From UMGS172 sp045636945 (GTDB lineage Bacteria > Bacillota > Clostridia > Oscillospirales > Acutalibacteraceae): a stretch of DNA of 64,000 bases. The position numbers were made by a program, and so were the translations under genes. The stretch covers positions 1 to 64,000 of the forward strand of contig JAZTYO010000023.1 in the NCBI GenBank assembly GCA_045636945.1, written 5' to 3'. Shown here piece by piece: positions 60,919 to 64,000 of the stretch (its first letter is position 1; each line of letters opens with the position of its first letter). The notes beneath the pieces were generated by a model, which did not search any database, was not told the origin of the DNA, and saw only the letters and a program-made list of their open reading frames with translations.

Positions 60919-61122
60919 ATGCTTAACCCTTCAATAGGAGTACTTATTCAGAACAACGAGAGTCGTTATAAGCTCGTCCTTGACGTTGCCAAGAAGGCAC
61001 GTGATATTGCAAAAGAGGCTCATGATAACGGTCAGATTATTATTGAAAAGCCCGTTACTCTTGCTATGGATCAGATGGCTGCTGAAGTAACCGGTACTGT
61101 TGAAACTACCGATGAAGAATAA
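60919..61122 (+). CDS. rpoZ: DNA-directed RNA polymerase subunit omega
   Basis: This 67-residue protein contains MLNPSIGVLIQNNESRYKLVLDVAKKARDIAKEA and KPVTLAMDQMA, the omega signature that wraps the beta' C-terminus. The ATG at 60919 follows TGGAG; the in-frame ATG and GTG-type starts upstream would extend it without homology. Position after gmk is conserved in Firmicutes. Confidence 0.92.
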   Translation: MLNPSIGVLIQNNESRYKLVLDVAKKARDIAKEAHDNGQIIIEKPVTLAMDQMAAEVTGTVETTDEE

Positions 61123-61160
61123 TTCTAATTAAAATTTACTTGTAAAGGATGTGGCTTGCC

Positions 61161-63617
61161 GTGGATAGACCGAGTGTTGTCAGCGTTGCTGTGGATCAGT
61201 CGGTTTTTATGACCGACAGGCCATATAGTTATTTAATACCACCTCATCATGTTGGTAAGGCTAAGATTGGTTGCCGTGTTTTGGTGCCTTTCGGTAACGG
61301 AAACGTACGCAAAACGGGTGTTATCTTAGGCTTTTCTGAACCCGAGGACGACAGAAAACTAAAATCCTTGGTATCGGTGCTTGATGATGAACCGATTTTG
61401 TCCGAGGATATGATAAAGTTAGCTTCGTTTATCAAGGAGCAAACTTTCTGCACTTGGTATAATGCTGTTCGTGTTTTGTTGCCACCCGGTATCAATTATA
61501 AGGTCCGTCAGGAGTTTGAGCTTTCTGAAAGTGCAGACAGTGTTTATACAACGCTTGACGGAGAACTGAAAAGCCTTGCAGATTATATGGTCAACATCAA
61601 AAAGGCTGTATCTAAAGAAACGGCATATCAGGCTTTGGGTTTCTCTGAAGAATCCATTCTGATGGAAAAATTGGTTTCCAAGGGCTTTGCGGTAAGGGTT
61701 GGAACTGCAGTACGAAACGTTGGCGATGCTTCGTTGAAAATGGTACGACTGACCGAAGCATCTAATGACCTTTCCAATGTGAAACTCACTCCCAAGCAAA
61801 AGCAACTTATGGCCGTTTTGAGAGACCTTGAGTGTTGTTCGGTAAAAGAGCTTTGCTACTTTACAGGTCTGACTCAGGTTGTTATTTCGGGACTGTGCAA
61901 AAAAGGTCTTGCCGAAATTTTTGACCAGGAATATTATCGAAATCCTTATAAGGGCAAAGAAAAAATCCTTGAACCGCAAAAGGAACTGACCGAAAGTCAG
62001 ACGGTTGCGTTTAATCAGCTTATGATTGATTACAACCGACCCGAGGGTGTAACCTCGTTGCTTTACGGTGTTACGGGTTCGGGTAAAACACAGGTCTTTT
62101 TGAAGATGTGCGATGAGGTCGTGAAAGAGGGCAAGGGTGTTATCGTTATGGTACCCGAAATTGCCCTTACTCCGCAGACTTTAGGTATTTTCCACCGCAG
62201 ATTCGGTGATAAGGTTGCCGTTTTCCACAGCGCAATGTCGCAGGGTCAACGCCTTGACGAATGGAAACGTGTCAAACGTGGCAAGGCTTTGGTTGCCGTC
62301 GGTACACGTTCGGCGGTTTTTGCACCGGTACAAAATCTTGGACTTATCATTATGGATGAGGAACAGGAGCATACCTATAAATCCGAAATGAGTCCGTATT
62401 TCCACGCACGTGATATTGCGAGATACCGTATTGCTCAGACTAAAGGCTTATTGATTTTATCTTCCGCAACCCCGTCGATAGAGAGTTACAGTATGGCATT
62501 GGCAGGAAAATACAGCCTTTGCAAATTACCAAGCCGTTTTGGAACTGCAACCTTACCTGAGGTTGAGGTTGTTGATATGCGTGAAGAAACTGCCAGAGGC
62601 AACAGCGGAATAGTCAGTAATTTACTATTTGACCGTATAGACGAAGCACTCAAATCCAAGCATCAGGCTATTCTTTTGCTCAACCGCAGAGGATATAATA
62701 CGTACATATCTTGTACACAGTGCGGTCACGTTATCAACTGTGAAAACTGCAGTATTTCAATGACCTATCATTCGGCCAATAACCGATTGATGTGTCACTA
62801 CTGCGGAAAATCGTTGCCCTATGCGGATAAATGTCCTCAATGCGGTGCCGAACGTATGAAATATACGGGACTTGGCACTCAAAAAGCTGAAGCTGAGCTT
62901 GAGGCACTTTTTCCGAATGCTAAAATTCTTCGTATGGATGCCGATAGCACAATGACCCGCAACGATTATGAGAAAAATCTTAAAGCGTTTGCCGACGGTG
63001 AATATGACATTATGCTTGGTACACAGATGGTTGCAAAAGGCCTTGATTTCCCGAAGGTAACGGTAGTTGGAGTACTAAATGCCGATATTGCGATGCATTC
63101 GAGTGATTTCAGAAGCTATGAGCGAACATTCTCACTGCTTACGCAGGTTGTTGGCCGTTCGGGTAGAGGAACCGATAAAGGTACAGCCGTCATTCAGACT
63201 ATAGAACCCGATTCTAAAATAATCGAGCTTGCCGCAAATCAGGATTACGAATCCTTTTATTCGTCCGAAATAATGACCCGCAAGCTGATGATATATCCTC
63301 CTTATTGCGATATTGCAACGGTATCGTTTATGGGCACAGAACGTAAATATACCGAGGATGCGGCAAGTAATTATTTTGATTTATTGAAAAGTACAGTTTC
63401 AAGCGGTTATACCGATGTTAAATTGATTATTCTCGGACCTACCGCTGCTGCAGTACCCAAGATAAACAACAATTATCGGTATAAACTGATTATAAAATAT
63501 AAAAATTCGCAAAAATTCAGAGAGTTGATGCAAAAGGTTACGGCAGACTATAACGCAACTGCATATTCGAAAAAAGTCACCGCCTCCTTGAACGTCAATC
63601 CCGACAGTATAATTTAA
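61161..63617 (+). CDS. priA: Primosomal protein N' (replication restart helicase PriA)
   Basis: This ~818-residue 3'-5' helicase reloads the replisome at stalled forks. The N-terminal DNA-binding domain includes DRPYSYLIPPHHVGKAKIGCRVLVPFG. Helicase motifs are GVTGSGKTQ (Walker A, near residue 305), MDEEQEHTYKSE (DEEH) and QVVGRSGRG. The zinc-binding cysteines are in CTQCGHVINCENC and CHYCGK...CPQCG. The GTG at 61161 is preferred, with AAAGGATG upstream; an ATG at 61149 overlaps that site. Confidence 0.95.
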   Translation: MDRPSVVSVAVDQSVFMTDRPYSYLIPPHHVGKAKIGCRVLVPFGNGNVRKTGVILGFSEPEDDRKLKSLVSVLDDEPILSEDMIKLASFIKEQTFCTWYNAVRVLLPPGINYKVRQEFELSESADSVYTTLDGELKSLADYMVNIKKAVSKETAYQALGFSEESILMEKLVSKGFAVRVGTAVRNVGDASLKMVRLTEASNDLSNVKLTPKQKQLMAVLRDLECCSVKELCYFTGLTQVVISGLCKKGLAEIFDQEYYRNPYKGKEKILEPQKELTESQTVAFNQLMIDYNRPEGVTSLLYGVTGSGKTQVFLKMCDEVVKEGKGVIVMVPEIALTPQTLGIFHRRFGDKVAVFHSAMSQGQRLDEWKRVKRGKALVAVGTRSAVFAPVQNLGLIIMDEEQEHTYKSEMSPYFHARDIARYRIAQTKGLLILSSATPSIESYSMALAGKYSLCKLPSRFGTATLPEVEVVDMREETARGNSGIVSNLLFDRIDEALKSKHQAILLLNRRGYNTYISCTQCGHVINCENCSISMTYHSANNRLMCHYCGKSLPYADKCPQCGAERMKYTGLGTQKAEAELEALFPNAKILRMDADSTMTRNDYEKNLKAFADGEYDIMLGTQMVAKGLDFPKVTVVGVLNADIAMHSSDFRSYERTFSLLTQVVGRSGRGTDKGTAVIQTIEPDSKIIELAANQDYESFYSSEIMTRKLMIYPPYCDIATVSFMGTERKYTEDAASNYFDLLKSTVSSGYTDVKLIILGPTAAAVPKINNNYRYKLIIKYKNSQKFRELMQKVTADYNATAYSKKVTASLNVNPDSII

Positions 63618-63628
63618 GGTGAAAAAAT

Positions 63629-64000
63629 ATGGCTATCAGAAATATTGTTACCGAAGGTGATTCGGTACTTCGTAAAACCTGCCGAAGCGTTTTAAACTTT
63701 GACGAAAAGTTGGCACAACTTCTTGACGATATGAAAGAAACAATGTATAAGGCTGAGGGTGTCGGTCTTGCGGCACCGCAGGTCGGCATTTTGCGTCGTG
63801 TATGCGTTGTTGACGTTGGCGACGGTGTTATCGAATTAGTAAACCCTGTTATAGAGGAAACCGAGGGTGAACAGATTGGCTCGGAAGGTTGCCTTTCATT
63901 ACCCGGCAAATCTGCAACGGTATGCAGACCTATGAAGGTAACCGTTAGAGCACAGGACAGAAACGGAAACGCATTCACCGTTTCGGGTGAAGAACTCAAG
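63629..64000 (+). CDS. def: Peptide deformylase (3' end outside window)
   Basis: The first 124 residues are visible and the frame is open to the last base. Motif 1 is GVGLAAPQVG near residue 45 and motif 2 is EGCLSLPG near residue 90, which holds the metal-binding Cys; the HExxH motif would lie beyond the window. It removes the N-formyl group from new proteins. AAGGTG precedes the ATG, 11 bp after the priA stop. Confidence 0.95.
   Translation, partial: MAIRNIVTEGDSVLRKTCRSVLNFDEKLAQLLDDMKETMYKAEGVGLAAPQVGILRRVCVVDVGDGVIELVNPVIEETEGEQIGSEGCLSLPGKSATVCRPMKVTVRAQDRNGNAFTVSGEELK

Noticed and set aside
1..64000. CRISPR array, prophage or rRNA operon
   Set aside because: No regularly spaced direct repeats, phage structural or integrase genes, or rRNA sequence were seen on either strand.

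Overview
The window is a gene-dense chromosomal stretch from a low-to-moderate-GC Gram-positive anaerobe of the class Clostridia. It most resembles an uncultured gut member of the Oscillospirales/Ruminococcaceae. The evidence is strong AGGAGG-type ribosome binding sites throughout, RemA/YicC/Gmk/RpoZ/PriA/Def synteny, a QueA-Tgt-YajC-TIGR04086 block, Na+-decarboxylase beta/gamma subunits, an ETF-linked dehydrogenase cluster and fermentative acetate kinase. Species cannot be fixed from the sequence alone.

Layout. 1-12178 (mostly +): the end of ftsK/spoIIIE, a YgiQ radical-SAM protein, two tandem RlmD-type rRNA methyltransferases, TraX, an M60-like lipoprotein with a ricin-type domain, an APH(3')-like kinase, a GDPD, a GNAT and uvrC. 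A convergent tmcAL (-) follows. 13377-18336: ackA-galK, then the membrane decarboxylase gamma and beta subunits with a Dabb protein. 18352-21120 (-): asd-dapA-dapB, the front of lysine/diaminopimelate synthesis. 21314-24333: queA, tgt, yajC and a small membrane protein. 24396-24837: a wrecked GH3 beta-glucosidase. 24883-26965: a cell-wall amidase and radA. 27018-30457: a polar amino-acid ABC importer whose first and second genes are separated by a terminator and a 272-bp MITE-like palindromic element. 30479-30851: a tRNA-Lys (-) whose 3' end and terminator are duplicated around a structured 147-bp insert.

30938-37622: an operon under a consensus promoter encoding a heterodimeric ABC exporter, an MFS transporter and a GH2 glycosidase. 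37620-40575: a secreted SH3b/C39-like protein (-) and a two-gene ABC exporter (+). 40533-43209 (-): a small operon with a DUF6106-like protein, the NAD(P)HX repair enzyme Nnr and a lipoprotein. 43236-53872: a divergently regulated ten-gene locus. It has an RpiR regulator, an AGPS/GlcD-type FAD oxidoreductase, a two-cluster Fe-S protein, a class II aldolase, PfkB and FGGY kinases, an IolB-like isomerase, an aldose epimerase, a DUF4867 protein and a fused EtfB-EtfA protein. This is the most novel-looking part of the window: it reads as a carbohydrate (possibly sugar-acid or polyol) pathway in which an oxidation step feeds an electron-transfer flavoprotein.

53900-64000: a PAP2 phosphatase overlapping radC, a broken secreted-protein gene, an MgtC-family protein, an EF-G paralogue with a non-canonical G domain, then yicC-remA-gmk-rpoZ-priA-def (def runs off the end). 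Function calls rest on motif recognition from the translated sequence. No database search was possible.
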